64,000 nucleotides of DNA from contig JAGFNQ010009461.1 of assembly GCA_024364735.1 (NCBI GenBank), positions 124,001-188,000 on the forward strand, read 5' to 3'. A model generated the notes under the pieces. The model saw only the letters and a program-made list of their open reading frames with translations. It ran no database searches and had not been told where the DNA came from. How positions within the stretch are numbered: position 1 is the stretch's first letter; the number at the start of each line of letters is the position of its first letter. A program made the position numbers and the translations under genes. Positions 1-10,728 of this stretch are shown one piece after another. The stretch comes from Boesenbergia rotunda. Its lineage: Eukaryota; Streptophyta; Magnoliopsida; Zingiberales; Zingiberaceae.

Positions 1-299
1 ACTTTTAATCCTTCATAAATTTCTTAATTTAATTAAGTATCCATTTTGGTTTCTTGGATTCTGATTTGGAAATTTACTAAAAAATTTAGGTGTGTTTGAT
101 TTGCTCTATTTTCTATTTTTATTTTTCAGAAAATCGTATTTTCTCATTTTCTAGAAAATTACTTTCTTTCATTCTTTAGTTTTCTAGAAAACGTTATATT
201 TTTTTTGAAAAAACAAGGCTAGAAAATGTAAACCAAACACGTTTTCCAGAAAATCATATTTTCTACATAAAATGAAAATGAAAAACACACCTATCAAAT

Positions 300-1380
300 G
301 CCCCGTTACTCTTTTTCCAAATTTATAACGGAGTGCTCATATTTCACATAGAATAAAGCAAGGTTCAATACTCAATTTTCATCTTAGAAAACTCTATTTA
401 GCCCATGGAGCTCATGCATAGAGGTGGAAATAAATTAAATATTCATGAATAAGGTTATTGGTCAAATTGATTAGAGCTTATTTATTTTCGTTCAATACAC
501 ATAAAATTGAGTAAATGAATAAGTTTGAACAACACATTAAACTAAAAAATAAGTTTAAATACATATGTTCAGCTTGTTAATGTTCGTGAACATGTTTATG
601 AATAACGTTCATGAACAATATTTATCAATAAAACTCTTATCAACATACTAAAAAAATACTCTATTTTCAAATTTACAATGGAGTGCACATATTTCACATA
701 GAATATAAAGCGCAGTTCGATGCTTAATTTTCATCCTAGAAAACAGCACATGAAGTTCGGAATGATAAGAGCTTATTTATGTTCGTTCAATACATATAAA
801 ATTAATTAAATGAATAACTTTGAACAACTCATTAAACTAAACAAATAAGTTTGAATATATGTGTTCAGCTCGTTGATATTAGTTCATGAATAACGTTCGC
901 GAACATGTTCGTGAATAATGTTCATGAACATATTCGTGGATAACGTTCATGAATAATATATCAATAAAACTCTTATCAATATAGTAAAAATCTACTCTAT
1001 TTCCAAATTTACAACGGAGAGCTCATATTTCACATAGAATATAAAGCGTCGTTCAATACTCAATTTCTATCCTAGAAAACTCTATTTAGCACATGGAGCT
1101 CATGCATAGGAGTGTAAATGAGTCAAATATTTGTGAACAAATTTAGTGTTCAGATTAATAAAAGTTTATTTATGTTCATTCAATACATACAAAATTGATT
1201 AAATGAATAAACTTGAACAACTCGTTAAACCAAACAAATAGCTTAAATACATGTGTTCAGCTCGTTAATGTTTATAAACAACGTTCGCGAACATACAATA
1301 ATGTTCATGAATAATATTTTTCAATAAAACTCTAATCAATATACTAAATAAATAAAAATAAAATTTCAAAATGAATAAAT
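300..1380. repeat. Three-copy degenerate tandem repeat, about 345 bp period
   Basis: A block starting near 'cggagtgctcatatttcaca' recurs at about 327, 675 and 1013, followed each time by a similar stretch with an ACATGGAGCTC-like motif and strings of GTTCATGAA/AACGTTCGCGAA. The copies differ by substitutions and short indels, so the array is old. No coding potential is seen. Positions 1-300 and 1380-1830 are AT-rich and hold nothing else I can name. Confidence 0.7.
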
Positions 1381-1836
1381 AAGTTTGTATTATCAAGCTC
1401 AATAATCAATCAAACAAATTTAAAATGTAAATATTTCAAGTAATTAAACAAGCTTGAATTAAGAGTTCGATTACATCTAAAAGAATCAACTCAAGTCAAG
1501 CTTGAATAAAGTTCAACCTCATAAAAAATGAACCAAATTAAACTTAAACAATCATTTTAATGACTTAGTTTATTTTAGATTTTGATTTAGCTTGACTTAG
1601 TTATCTTATCAAACAAATTTGAACACTACAAAGCTTGGCTCGGCTCGATTACAACCCTAGTCATGCATTAAGAAAATGTATAACAATAATAATAAAACTC
1701 TTCATGAGCAATTAAAAAGGATCTGGTTTGGAGCTTATGATTACACTCGAATCAAATGTTAATTAACTGCAAACTGTTTATTGCCATCATCAACATAAAA
1801 AAATGATGATGATCTAAATCCTGGGATACAATTCCA

Positions 1837-1953
1837 CTACCCTCTCTTCTTCCTGTCTTTGGATTTGCCATACAAAGAGGTGGAGTTAAGTTCGGTTTGA
1901 GGCTCGCATTTCCTTCTCTTACTCACTTCTTCCACCTTGTAAAATTCATCAGA
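1837..1953 (-). pseudogene. Possible orphan 3'-terminal exon, basic C-terminus
   Basis: On the minus strand an open frame of 38 codons follows a plausible acceptor (TTCTCAG at its right edge) and ends with TAG. The peptide is strongly charged and basic, ending in a Lys/Arg-rich tail (SLYGKSKDRKKRG). This looks like the last exon of a nucleolar or RNA-binding protein, but I do not recognise the family and find no partner exon between here and the AAED1 gene, whose stop lies at 2923. It may be a stranded gene fragment or chance. Positions 1954-2922 show no other gene; part of that stretch should be the 3' UTR of the AAED1 gene. Confidence 0.25.
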
Positions 1954-2922
1954 CTGAGAACACTGAGCCCATCAAAGTTCCTCATCTTTAAGGCTTATAA
2001 TCTTAGATGTATTCATACACACGTTTATGTTTGATACTTTGGTAATTATCAAGTTGGACTTTTGTTGTGGTAATTTCGGATATGAAATTACTTACAATAA
2101 TAGGATTCGTTGGTTACAATTATATTTTACTCATTCAAATCAGGATTTATCATTTGGTGGCAAATGTTCAATCAGGTACAAATACATATAATACTATAAA
2201 AAAATAAGATGAGCAACTATGTCTAAAGTATGGCTGTCGGTGTCCAATTAGATAGAGATTATAATGCAACAAAAAGAATATTGCATGTGAAACAGAGAAG
2301 AACCAAAAAAAAAAAAAAAGTAATAAGTATCCATCAAACCTTTAATCACATGAGACATCAATCGAGATCCAATTATCATTTATCTTGAAAGCTAAAATTA
2401 AATATAAAATAATGGATTAATCTGAAGCCATAGTAAAAGTCATTGATCAAAAGGTGACAATCCGTAGAGGAAGATGAAAAGGTGAATCAAAAATTCAAAA
2501 GGTCCAAATCAATGAACATCTTTCCTTATATAATTTTCTCCCAACTCCAAACACATAAAAGTTCATTCCATGTAAATATTAATAAATCGGATTATCTGAT
2601 TTATCAAAAATTATAAATCCCCATCATAAACATTAGATAGTTTAAGATCTATACATTAAATCTACATCCAATAATATAAATCCACTTCATAAGCATTAAT
2701 CATTTAATTAAAAATTTAAATCATGAATAATATAATTATTGTGTTAACTCATCGAATAGAGATTAATTAGCAGGTACTTACATAATAAATGGTTCACGGT
2801 TAACATGGAAGCACACTGCAAATGTAAAACACAACGCCAACGTCCTCTGAGAAGAAAAAACTTTTAACACTAAAACACGCTCACAGAACATACAAGTTGG
2901 ATGTATGCTGCTGTATTTGAAA

Positions 2923-4448
2923 TCATGCAATCTTCGCATTATTGCATATGTCTAAGATTTCGTCTAAAGGTGCATGATCACCAGTGCCTTCATCTTTTCT
3001 TCCATACAACAAATGCTTCCCTTTGAATACAAACATACCTCCCTGAATGAAAACGTCTTATAAGAAATCAAATTGGTAGTGACTTGACTAAATGTCTGAG
3101 CAAGAAAACAAATGAGGGCAATAGAACCTGCTGCAAAACACTAGACCTATCGTCGGGGGTGGCTGTAATGGTGTAATTCTTGCACGCCTTCTTGATCGAG
3201 TCCCATCTTGAGAACACCTTAGTCTATTGAATGTGGACCGAAATGAATTTTGATTTGAGAAGTTGGTGGATGGCCAATTAGAGGAATGCAAGAAAAATAT
3301 GGAACTTACACTAGCTGGATTAAAGAAAGTTCTGCCTAATCCAAAATATACGCCCAAGACATCGTAAGCCTGCATGGAAAACATCAAAGCATTAGAAATG
3401 ATGTTCTCTTATTAGAAATGGATTGGGAATTTGTTAATATTGTTTACCTTCCTTTCCGAGTCTGCGTAGAGATAATCCATCGGAAATGGCAACTGTAAAT
3501 TTTAAAGCAAAGATGTAGAAAACCATTGACAAAGTTAGCATACTTCCAAGTTCAACTTAATAGATATCATTTAACGATAGTGTAAGTCTTAAACTTCGCT
3601 TCAGCAAGCAACTAGGATGAGAACCCAAAAACTATCAACAATCAGAATCATTATTCTCAGCACTGAAAGCAATATCAATGCTTACTAGTAATTGATTAGA
3701 ACTAGTAATACCAATTCTACAATCAAAGTTAACTGCAAAATTGAAATCATTACCCGTTCAGCAAGCATGCGAGCTTTGTCAGGAGTCCCAACACCAACTG
3801 CAATTAGTTTAACTCCTGCCGCATCAAATTTCGATATTGACTCTTTCAAGACAGAAGCAAGCTCCCAACTGTTTGGTGTTATCGCTAATCATCTATGAGT
3901 TTGCAGGAATCGAAAGAGAAGAGCTAAACTCACCAACAAAAACATCCAAAATGCCTCATGAGCGCAACCACTGCAACTCCCTAACCCACACAAAAAGTAG
4001 TTGATCATGTATCAATCTGCCAGGACATTATTGCAACGGAACAGCTAACAATTGCCTAATCGAACAAACCATGAACATGTGGCAATCAGATCTAGAGAAG
4101 AATGCAAAGAAGTATGAACAGGAGAAGGAACAAAAAAAAAAGCAAGCAATTTGATACTTCGTTTTGGTCCCAGAGATCCCTGAGGAACACGGGCTCCCCC
4201 GTGCCCGCCGCGAAGACACGGACGCCATTAAGGGCATCCCAGGTGGCGGTCGCATCGACGCCGCCGGTAGCAACTGCTGCGGAGGAACCAGGCGACGCGG
4301 CTCGAAGGATCGGCATCTGAAGCCGACTAGTGACGAGCCGAGCGAATCGGGGGATTAAACCCACAGACGGCTTCGGTGGAGAATTCGATCCGCTTACGGG
4401 GGAGCGAGGCGGAGGGAGGGTGAGCGACGGAGGGGAGGCGATCGCCAT
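2923..4448 (-). CDS. AAED1: AAED1-like thioredoxin-fold protein, chloroplast-targeted (AhpC/TSA family)
   Basis: Seven exons on the minus strand: 4448-4158, 3980-3934, 3868-3754, 3492-3448, 3369-3310, 3217-3128, 3042-2923. All introns follow GT-AG and the phases join into 255 residues, close to the length of plant AAED1 (At2g37240 type). Residues 1-60 are rich in Ser, Pro and Arg, as in a chloroplast transit peptide. The thioredoxin-like core begins near residue 70; the motif HFGCFCCWE (107-115) sits where peroxiredoxin-like AhpC/TSA proteins keep their redox cysteines. Later blocks FDAAGVKLIAVGVGTPDKA, YFGLGRTFFNPAS and GGMFVFKG fit the family. It is expected to be a plastid redox protein; the substrate is not known from sequence. 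The exon 6 donor (GTTCTA) is weak but the reading frame requires it. U2 copy 1 starts about 250 bp upstream on the other strand. Confidence 0.9.
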
Positions 4449-4699
4449 TCCTGCTCACCGACGCAGCTGCAGAGGCGACAAACCCTAACTGCCTTCAGAA
4501 CAAAATGAGTGAACCTTTCTTTTCCGCGGCCACGGAGACGGAGACGGAGACGTGCGCGAAGCTGAATCCCGGCTTGTACCCTCGCCTCGCCTTAAAAAAC
4601 TAATGGCTATTAGATGAGATATTAGATAAGATGGAGTTTAGACTTTGACAAATGTGAAACTAGTGGTATAAAAGAAGAGACCATGGCAACACAAAAATC
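4449..4699. promoter_or_regulatory. Short divergent intergenic region between AAED1 and U2 copy 1
   Basis: About 250 bp separate the AAED1 start codon from the first U2 gene on the opposite strand. A TATA box TATAAAAG lies at 4667-4674, the normal distance upstream of a plant snRNA start. The usual upstream sequence element is absent (see the U2 entries). The left breakpoint of the 1.9 kb tandem duplication falls at about 4579, inside this region. I see no clear TATA box for AAED1. Confidence 0.5.
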
Positions 4700-4896
4700 A
4701 TACCTTTCTCGGCCTTTTGGCTAAGATCAAGTGTAGTATCTGTTCTTATCAGTTTAATATCTGATACGTGGGCCATAGGTCCACTATGATATTAAATTAA
4801 TTTTTTAATGGGGGAGGGTCCATTACAGTAGCTTGCTACTGGGCTCTTCGCGCGTCGCCCTTGCGTTGCACTACTGCAGGGGCCTGGCGCACCCGA
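4700..4896 (+). ncRNA. U2: U2 snRNA, copy 1 (USE missing)
   Basis: The sequence starts ATACCTTTCTCGGCC and continues with the conserved U2 5' half, including the branch-site pairing segment GTGTAGTATCTG and the Sm-like T-rich stretch AATTTTTTAATGG, then two 3' stem-loops ending near CGCACCCGACC. The length of about 197 nt fits plant U2, the spliceosomal RNA that pairs with the intron branch point. The TATA box at 4667-4674 is well placed. Compared with copy 2, about 38 bp carrying the USE (GTCCCACATTG) is missing just upstream. Since plant snRNA transcription normally needs both USE and TATA, this copy may be weak or silent. The exact 3' end is estimated. Confidence 0.93.
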
Positions 4897-5143
4897 CCAA
4901 TACATGTAAAATTTATTTTTAGATAGTAATTAAATTTATGTTTAATTATTGTTTATAATTTAATTATTTATTAAGATAATTATCTTGAAAATTTTAATTA
5001 AAAGATTAGTATAAGTCATGGCATTTGAAACCCATGGAAGAGTGAACCTCTGTTTTTTTTGGCCATGGAACAAAGAGTGACTGAATCATGGTTTGTAGAA
5101 AAATCTAATGGCTATTAGATGGGAAAGTGGAGTTTAGAGTTTA

Positions 5144-5182
5144 ATACCACATCGCTTGGGAGTGAAACTGGAAATATAAAAG
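5144..5182 (+). promoter_or_regulatory. USE and TATA of U2 pseudogene 1
   Basis: ATACCACATCG at 5144-5154 matches the plant snRNA USE (consensus RTCCCACATCG) with one or two changes, and AATATAAAAG follows at about 5173-5182. The spacing is that of an RNA polymerase II snRNA promoter, although the RNA downstream has decayed. Confidence 0.6.
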
Positions 5183-5214
5183 AAGAGGTCATGCATGCCA
5201 CTATCAAAAACAAA

Positions 5215-5409
5215 CCATTCTTTTTTTTTTTTTTGGCTTTTTTTGTTGTATTTTTATGGGTTTAATATCTAATGGATTATAAGTCCATTTCATTGTCATA
5301 TTAAATTCATTATATTTTATTGGGAAGGGTCCACAACAGTGTATTTTATTGGGTTCCTCATGTTGCCTTTGTCGTTGCACTATTGTTTGGGCTTTGACGC
5401 ACCCTAGCA
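5215..5409 (+). pseudogene. Degenerate U2 snRNA pseudogene 1
   Basis: Downstream of a recognisable USE/TATA pair the sequence follows U2 loosely: TTTTGGCT, then GTTTAATATCTAATGGATTATAAGTCC (pattern of the U2 middle region), TATTGGGAAGGGTCCA, GTTGCACTATTG, and TTTGACGCACCCTAGC at the end. The 5' end is replaced by a T run and the branch-site pairing segment is gone, so it cannot act as U2. Short open frames across it have no meaning. Confidence 0.75.
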
Positions 5410-5689
5410 AGACATGTTAAATTTATATTTAGTTTGTGTTTATGATTTAATCATTTAGTGAAGATAATTATCTTTAATCTTAGTGATTTAATCATTTATT
5501 GTGTTTGGGCTTTGCCTTTGCGTTTATGATTTATATTGTTTCACTATCTTGAAACAAGGTTGTCATGTTGTTACTTCTTGATGACCTTCAAGTGCCCTAG
5601 AGTAGAAGCTGTAATTCTTTCTCGCAAGCGATTGTCTTTTTGTGAAGCGATAGTGATGAAAGAGTGAACTTTTCTTTTTTGCAACCATG

Positions 5690-6480
5690 CAGATGTGCAC
5701 TGAATACTCATTTATATAATTTTTTCTTGAAAATGTAGGTATTTGATGTACAATGACACAGCTTGTTTATGTCGTGCTTGTGTGGATAGGATCGAATCAT
5801 CTTATTTAGGCAGTGTCATGTGTGCACTAAATACTCATTTATATGTTTTTTTAAATAGATATTTGATGCATACATGGGTTTAGACGATGTCATGTGTCCA
5901 CCAAAAACCCACTTATATGTTTTTTTTAAAAAGTGTGTATTTGATGAACACATGACACTATCTAAATAGGTTCAGACAATACCTGCAGGGTAGGATCGAA
6001 TCATCCACTATCGATATTGCCTGAACCCATTCTAGCAGTGCTATGTATACATCAAATACCCATTTTTTAAAAAATATATATAAATAGGTATTTGTTATAC
6101 ACATGACACTGACGAACCCCATATTTTTATTAAAAAAACATATATATGAGTATTCAGTGCACACATGACATTGCCTGAATAAGTTCAGTCGGTGTCATGT
6201 GTGCACCAAATACCCACTTATATGATTTTTTTTAAAGTGGGTATTTGATGCATACATAACATTGCTTAAAAGGGTTCAAGCAGTGTCTGTAAGAGTAGAA
6301 TCGAATCTTCTAATATGGATGATTTGATCCCGCCCATACACTTTGCCTGAACTCATTCAGGTAGTGTGATGTGTACACTCGTATATGTTTTTTTAAAGAA
6401 AAAGTGGGTATTTGATGCTTACATGACATTGCCTGAACCACGTAGGGGTAAAGATTGAATCTTCGCCCGAGAATTATTTG
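5690..6480. repeat. Field of nested inverted repeats, unit 1
   Basis: Two motifs alternate in both orientations: a block containing CACATGACATTGCCTGAA and its complement, and a block AAATACCCACTTATAT with its complement AAGTGGGTATTTGATG. Around them are half-sites such as GGATCGAATCATC facing GATTTGATCC. The whole stretch can fold into several long hairpins. I cannot match it to a named MITE; it may be tandem fold-back elements. No gene is seen. Confidence 0.65.
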
Positions 6481-6579
6481 ATCCTACCCCTATTGACCCT
6501 CGCCTCGCCTTAAAAAACTAATGGCTATTAGATGAGACATTAGATAAGTTGGAGTTTAGATTTTACACTTCAGACTTTA

Positions 6580-6630
6580 GTCCCACATTGCGGGTTCACG
6601 CTTGAAAATGTGAAACTAGTGGTATAAAAG
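6580..6630 (+). promoter_or_regulatory. USE plus TATA promoter of U2 copy 2
   Basis: GTCCCACATTG at 6580-6590 is the plant upstream sequence element, and TATAAAAG at 6623-6630 is the TATA box. The spacing of about four helical turns and the start about 26 bp downstream of the TATA box fit RNA polymerase II transcription of plant snRNAs. Confidence 0.85.
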
Positions 6631-6655
6631 AAGAGACCATGGCAACATCAAAATC

Positions 6656-6852
6656 ATACCTTTCTCGGCCTTTTGGCTAAGATCAAGTGTAGTATCTGTT
6701 CTTATCAGTTTAATATCTGATACGTGGGCCATAGGTCCACTATGATATTAAATTAATTTTTTATTGGGGAGGGTCCATTACAGTAGCTTGCTACTGGGCT
6801 CCTCGCGCGTCGCCCTTGTGTTGCACTACTTGCAGGGGCCTGGCGCACCCGA
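6656..6852 (+). ncRNA. U2: U2 snRNA, copy 2 (complete promoter)
   Basis: This is nearly identical to copy 1, with the same 5' end ATACCTTTCTCGGCC and branch-site segment GTGTAGTATCTG. Differences include TTTTTTATTGGGGA in place of TTTTTTAATGGGGGA near the Sm site and one extra T in the last loop (CTACTTGCAGG). It keeps both USE and TATA, so it is the likelier active gene of the pair. It acts in the nucleus as the RNA of the U2 snRNP. The 3' end is estimated from the family length. Confidence 0.94.
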
Positions 6853-7170
6853 CCAATCCACGTAAAATTTATATTTAGTTAGTATTTAAATTTATGTTTA
6901 AATATTGTTTATAATTTAATTATTTATTAAGATAATTATCTTGAAAATTTTAATTAAAAGATTAATATAAGTCATGGCATCTGAAACGAGAATCCCATGG
7001 AAGAGTGAACCTTTGTTTTTTGGCCATGGAACAAAGAGTGACTGAATCACGGTTTGTAGAAAAATATAATGGCTATTAGATGGGAAAGTGGAGTTTAGAG
7101 TTTAGTACCACATCGCTTGGGAGTGAAACTGGAGATATAAAAGAAGAGGCCATGCCACTATCAAAAACAA

Positions 7171-7354
7171 ACCTTTTTTTGGCTTTTTTTTGTTGTATTT
7201 TTATCGGTTTAATATCTAATGGATTATAAATCCATTTCATTGTCATATTAAATTCATTATATTTTATTGGGAAGGGTCCACAACAGTGATTGTTATTGGA
7301 TTCCTCATCTTGCCTTTGTGTTGCACTATTGTTTGGGCTTTGACGCACCCTAGC
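7171..7354 (+). pseudogene. Degenerate U2 snRNA pseudogene 2
   Basis: This is the duplicate of pseudogene 1 in the second unit. Its USE (GTACCACATCG at 7105-7115) and TATA-like ATATAAAAG are still readable, but the U2 body is eroded in the same way, with loss of the branch-site pairing segment. The shared decay shows that the pseudogene formed before the tandem duplication. Confidence 0.75.
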
Positions 7355-7599
7355 AAGACATGTTAAATTTATATTTAGTTTGTGTTTATGATTTAATCAT
7401 TTAGTGAAGATAATTATCTTGAATCTATCAATTAAATGATTAGTATAAGTCATGGGATCTGAAACAAAGTTGTCATGTTGTTACTTCTTGATGACCTTCA
7501 AGTGCTCTAGAGTAGAAGCTGTAATTCTTTCTCACAAGCGATTGTCTTTTTGTCAAGCGATAGTGATGAAAGGTGAACCTTTCCTTTTTGCAACCACGG

Positions 7600-8810
7600 A
7601 GATGTGCACTGAATACTCACTTATATAATTTTTTCTTGAAAATGTAGGTATTTGATGTACACATGACACAACTTGAATGAGTTTATGTCGTGCTTGTGCG
7701 GATAGGATCGAATCATCTTATTTAGGCAATGTCATGTGTGCACTAAATACCCATTTATATGTTTTTTTAAAATAGACATTTGATGCATACATGGGTTTAG
7801 ACGATGTCATGTGTGCACCAAAAACCCACTTATTTGATGCACACATGACACTATCTAAATAGGTTCAGGCAATACCTGCAGGGGTAGGACGAATCATCCC
7901 CGGGGGATGACTCGATCCTACCACTATCGACATTGCTTGAACCCATTCTAGCAGTGCTATGTAAAAATCAAATACCCATTTTTTAAAAATATATATATAT
8001 ATAAATAGGTATTTGTTATACACATGATACTAACGAATCCCATATTTTTTTTAAAAAAAACATATATATGAGTATTCAGTGCACACATGACATTGCCTGA
8101 ATAAGTTCAACTGGTGTCATGTGTGCACCAAATACCCACTTATATGATGTTTTTTAAAGTGGGTATCTGATGCATATATAACATTGCTTAAATGGGTTCA
8201 AGCAGTGTCTGTAAGAGTAGAATCGAATCTTCTGATATGGATGATTCGATCCCGCCCATACACTTTGCCTGAACTCATTCAGGCAGTGCGATGTGTACAC
8301 CAAATACTCGTATATGTTTTTTAAAAGAAAAAGTAGGTATTTGATGCTTACATGACACTGCCTGAACCCCGTAGGGGTAAGATTGAATCTTCCCCAAGGA
8401 TTATTTGATCCTACCCCTATTGACACTGCCTGAATCCATTTAGGTACTGTCACATGTGCGTCAAATACCTATTTAAATGTATTTTTTTTAAAAGTGAGTA
8501 TTTGATGCACACATGATACTGCCTGTATAATTTTAGTCAGTGACTGTAGGAGTTGGATTGAATCTTCTGAAACCAATGATTCAATCCTACTTATACAAAC
8601 ATTGTCTGAACCCATTTAGGGAATGTCATGTGTGTATCAAATACCCATTTTTTTAGAAAATATATTAGTCGGTATTTGATATACACACGACATTGCCTAT
8701 GTAGGTTCAAGCAGTGCCTATATGGGTAGAATCGAATCTTCTTCGGGGAAGATTCGACACTTTTCCTATAAACACTGCCTACCTAAATAAAGAAGATTCA
8801 ATCCTACCTC
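7600..8810. repeat. Field of nested inverted repeats, unit 2 and extension
   Basis: The same hairpin motifs as in unit 1 recur here and go beyond the duplicated unit to about 8810. A clear palindrome lies at about 7880-7922, where GGTAGGACGAATCATCCCC faces GGGGGATGACTCGATCCTACC. Others appear near 8730-8760 (GAATCTTCTTCGGGGAAGATTC). The pattern of palindrome, spacer and complementary arm repeats about every 240 bp. Confidence 0.65.
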
Positions 8811-10039
8811 TAAGGATGCATTTGGTTGAGGGTGTTCTTTGATAACCTTGGGCATGTGATTATCAGGTAATCACATAACCAAGATTATAGGGAATAAGAT
8901 ATAACCTAATATTGTTTGGTTTAATCTTTGGTAATGGGACAAAAAATTATTTGATTGAAGGTTTTAATATATAATCTGATATGACAATTCCTATATTACC
9001 CCTAATTCAATTGTTTACAAAAATTTATCTATTAATAAATGCATTGTTATCAGACATAAATTGTTTACAAAAATTAAGGAATTAAACTGATTAGTATTTA
9101 AATTTATTTATTTTATATATTTTAATTATTGAGCTCTTTAGTATTTTTATTTATTTATTTTATATATTTTTAATTATTGAATGAATAGATATATGAGCAT
9201 TTTAAAGTTGAATATTAAGCTTTAAAATAATATATATAATTTTATTATAATATATATTATTTTTAAAATGTATATATGCTAAATTTATTTAAAATCATTT
9301 AAAGTCTACATAATTTATAAAAAAATTACAATTTAATAATTTCTTAAATACATTTATTTAAAAAAATTAGATCCATTAAAGAATAATTTAATAATAAAGT
9401 TTCAAAAATTTATCCAAAAACACATTTACATGGCTTTAATTTTATTTAATCACAGACAAAAAATAATAATGTATATACCAAATAAAACTCTTGCCAAATT
9501 CTTATGCATAGTAAGATAAACTTTATTATTATCATTTTTTAAAGTATGTGAATCTAAAAACACTTAGAACTGTAATAAAAGACGAACATTCATATATTGG
9601 AACAAGGTCATGAATAAAAGTAATTGAATTTAAATATTATACATTCCACAAGCAAATGCATTTGAAATCCTTCGGCTACACAATAACATAAATATGATCC
9701 TTACAGAAACACAAGGACAGTGACAATTCCATTCAATAAAAAACTAGCAAAACCTTTATGCTGAAGTGAAATAAATTCAGAATCAACTAAACCTATCTGC
9801 ATCTTCAAATTTCTTGAACGCTCAAACCTACAAAAGTAAATAAACAATGTTACCAAATCAATCAATGGCACAGCTTGATCTATGGATTTAGCGCACAAAT
9901 TATTTACTTTCTTGCAACAGTAAGCAATACTTATACATCAAAAATCCAGCGCACTGGGCAAAAATACTGATCCCAGTTGAATTTTATAAATAAACTTTAC
10001 GCAATGATATATTGAATAGCTAGATTAAAAGACAAACTA

Positions 10040-10415
10040 GATAAACTAGTCATAGTGGTAACTTGACGAGCTGGCTTAGCAAATGTAAACTTACTTTGTT
10101 GCATAACTTGTAAATGATAAATAGAATATCAAATATAGCCGGACAACATAAACAGAATATCAAACACTGAGTTGGGCACTGACAAAACTAAGTTATCAAA
10201 CATTAATTAATACTCGAGTAGGATACTTGTAATTGAGTCCTAGAAACATATAGAAACTACAGTCGTAGTAGTAGCTAGACGAGCTGGCTTAGCAAACATA
10301 AACTTAGTTTCTTGCATAACTTGTCAATGATAAATCGAACATCAAATATAGTCAGACAGTATAAACAGAATATCAAACACTGACTTTGGCAATGACAAAT
10401 AGCTCAGGAACCAAA
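10040..10415. repeat. Direct duplication of about 200 bp
   Basis: The stretch with 'gacgagctggcttagcaaa', then TGCATAACTTGT and AACAGAATATCAAACACTGA occurs at about 10067-10175 and again at about 10276-10385. The copies are about 85-90 percent alike by eye. It lies inside the left part of the Harbinger-like element and has no coding capacity. Confidence 0.6.
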
Positions 10416-10728
10416 TTGCCCGCATTATGAATTTGATCATACTATGACTCTTCCCAATGTAAATCAAATGGAAAAATAGAATAAAAGTTATGATATTTTT
10501 CTAACAGGAAAAATGGTTCACATTGACTTCATGTGCATTTTGAACTCCATGTCAATTGGAGTATATTTCATAAAATGGTGATTAACGATCAGATGATTAC
10601 TAGTTAATTAAACTGTCAGTTTGTTCATGTATATAATCTTGCTTAAAATGATAGATTCACGTCCAATGAAGCAATATATTGGAAGTCAGTAATTCTTCAA
10701 CTTACCTTCATGATCTAGTAATCAAAGG

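Larger units (their letters stand above)
4579..8423. repeat. Tandem duplication of a 1.9 kb U2 snRNA unit
   Basis: Unit 1 is 4579-6496 and unit 2 is 6497-8423. Both begin with 'ccctcgcctcgccttaaaaa' and end with 'gatcctacccctattga', and the junction at 6496/6497 joins end to start directly. Each unit holds, in order, a U2 snRNA gene, a decayed U2 pseudogene with its own promoter, and a field of inverted repeats. The units differ by scattered substitutions, short indels and a loss of about 38 bp in the promoter of U2 copy 1. Confidence 0.88.
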
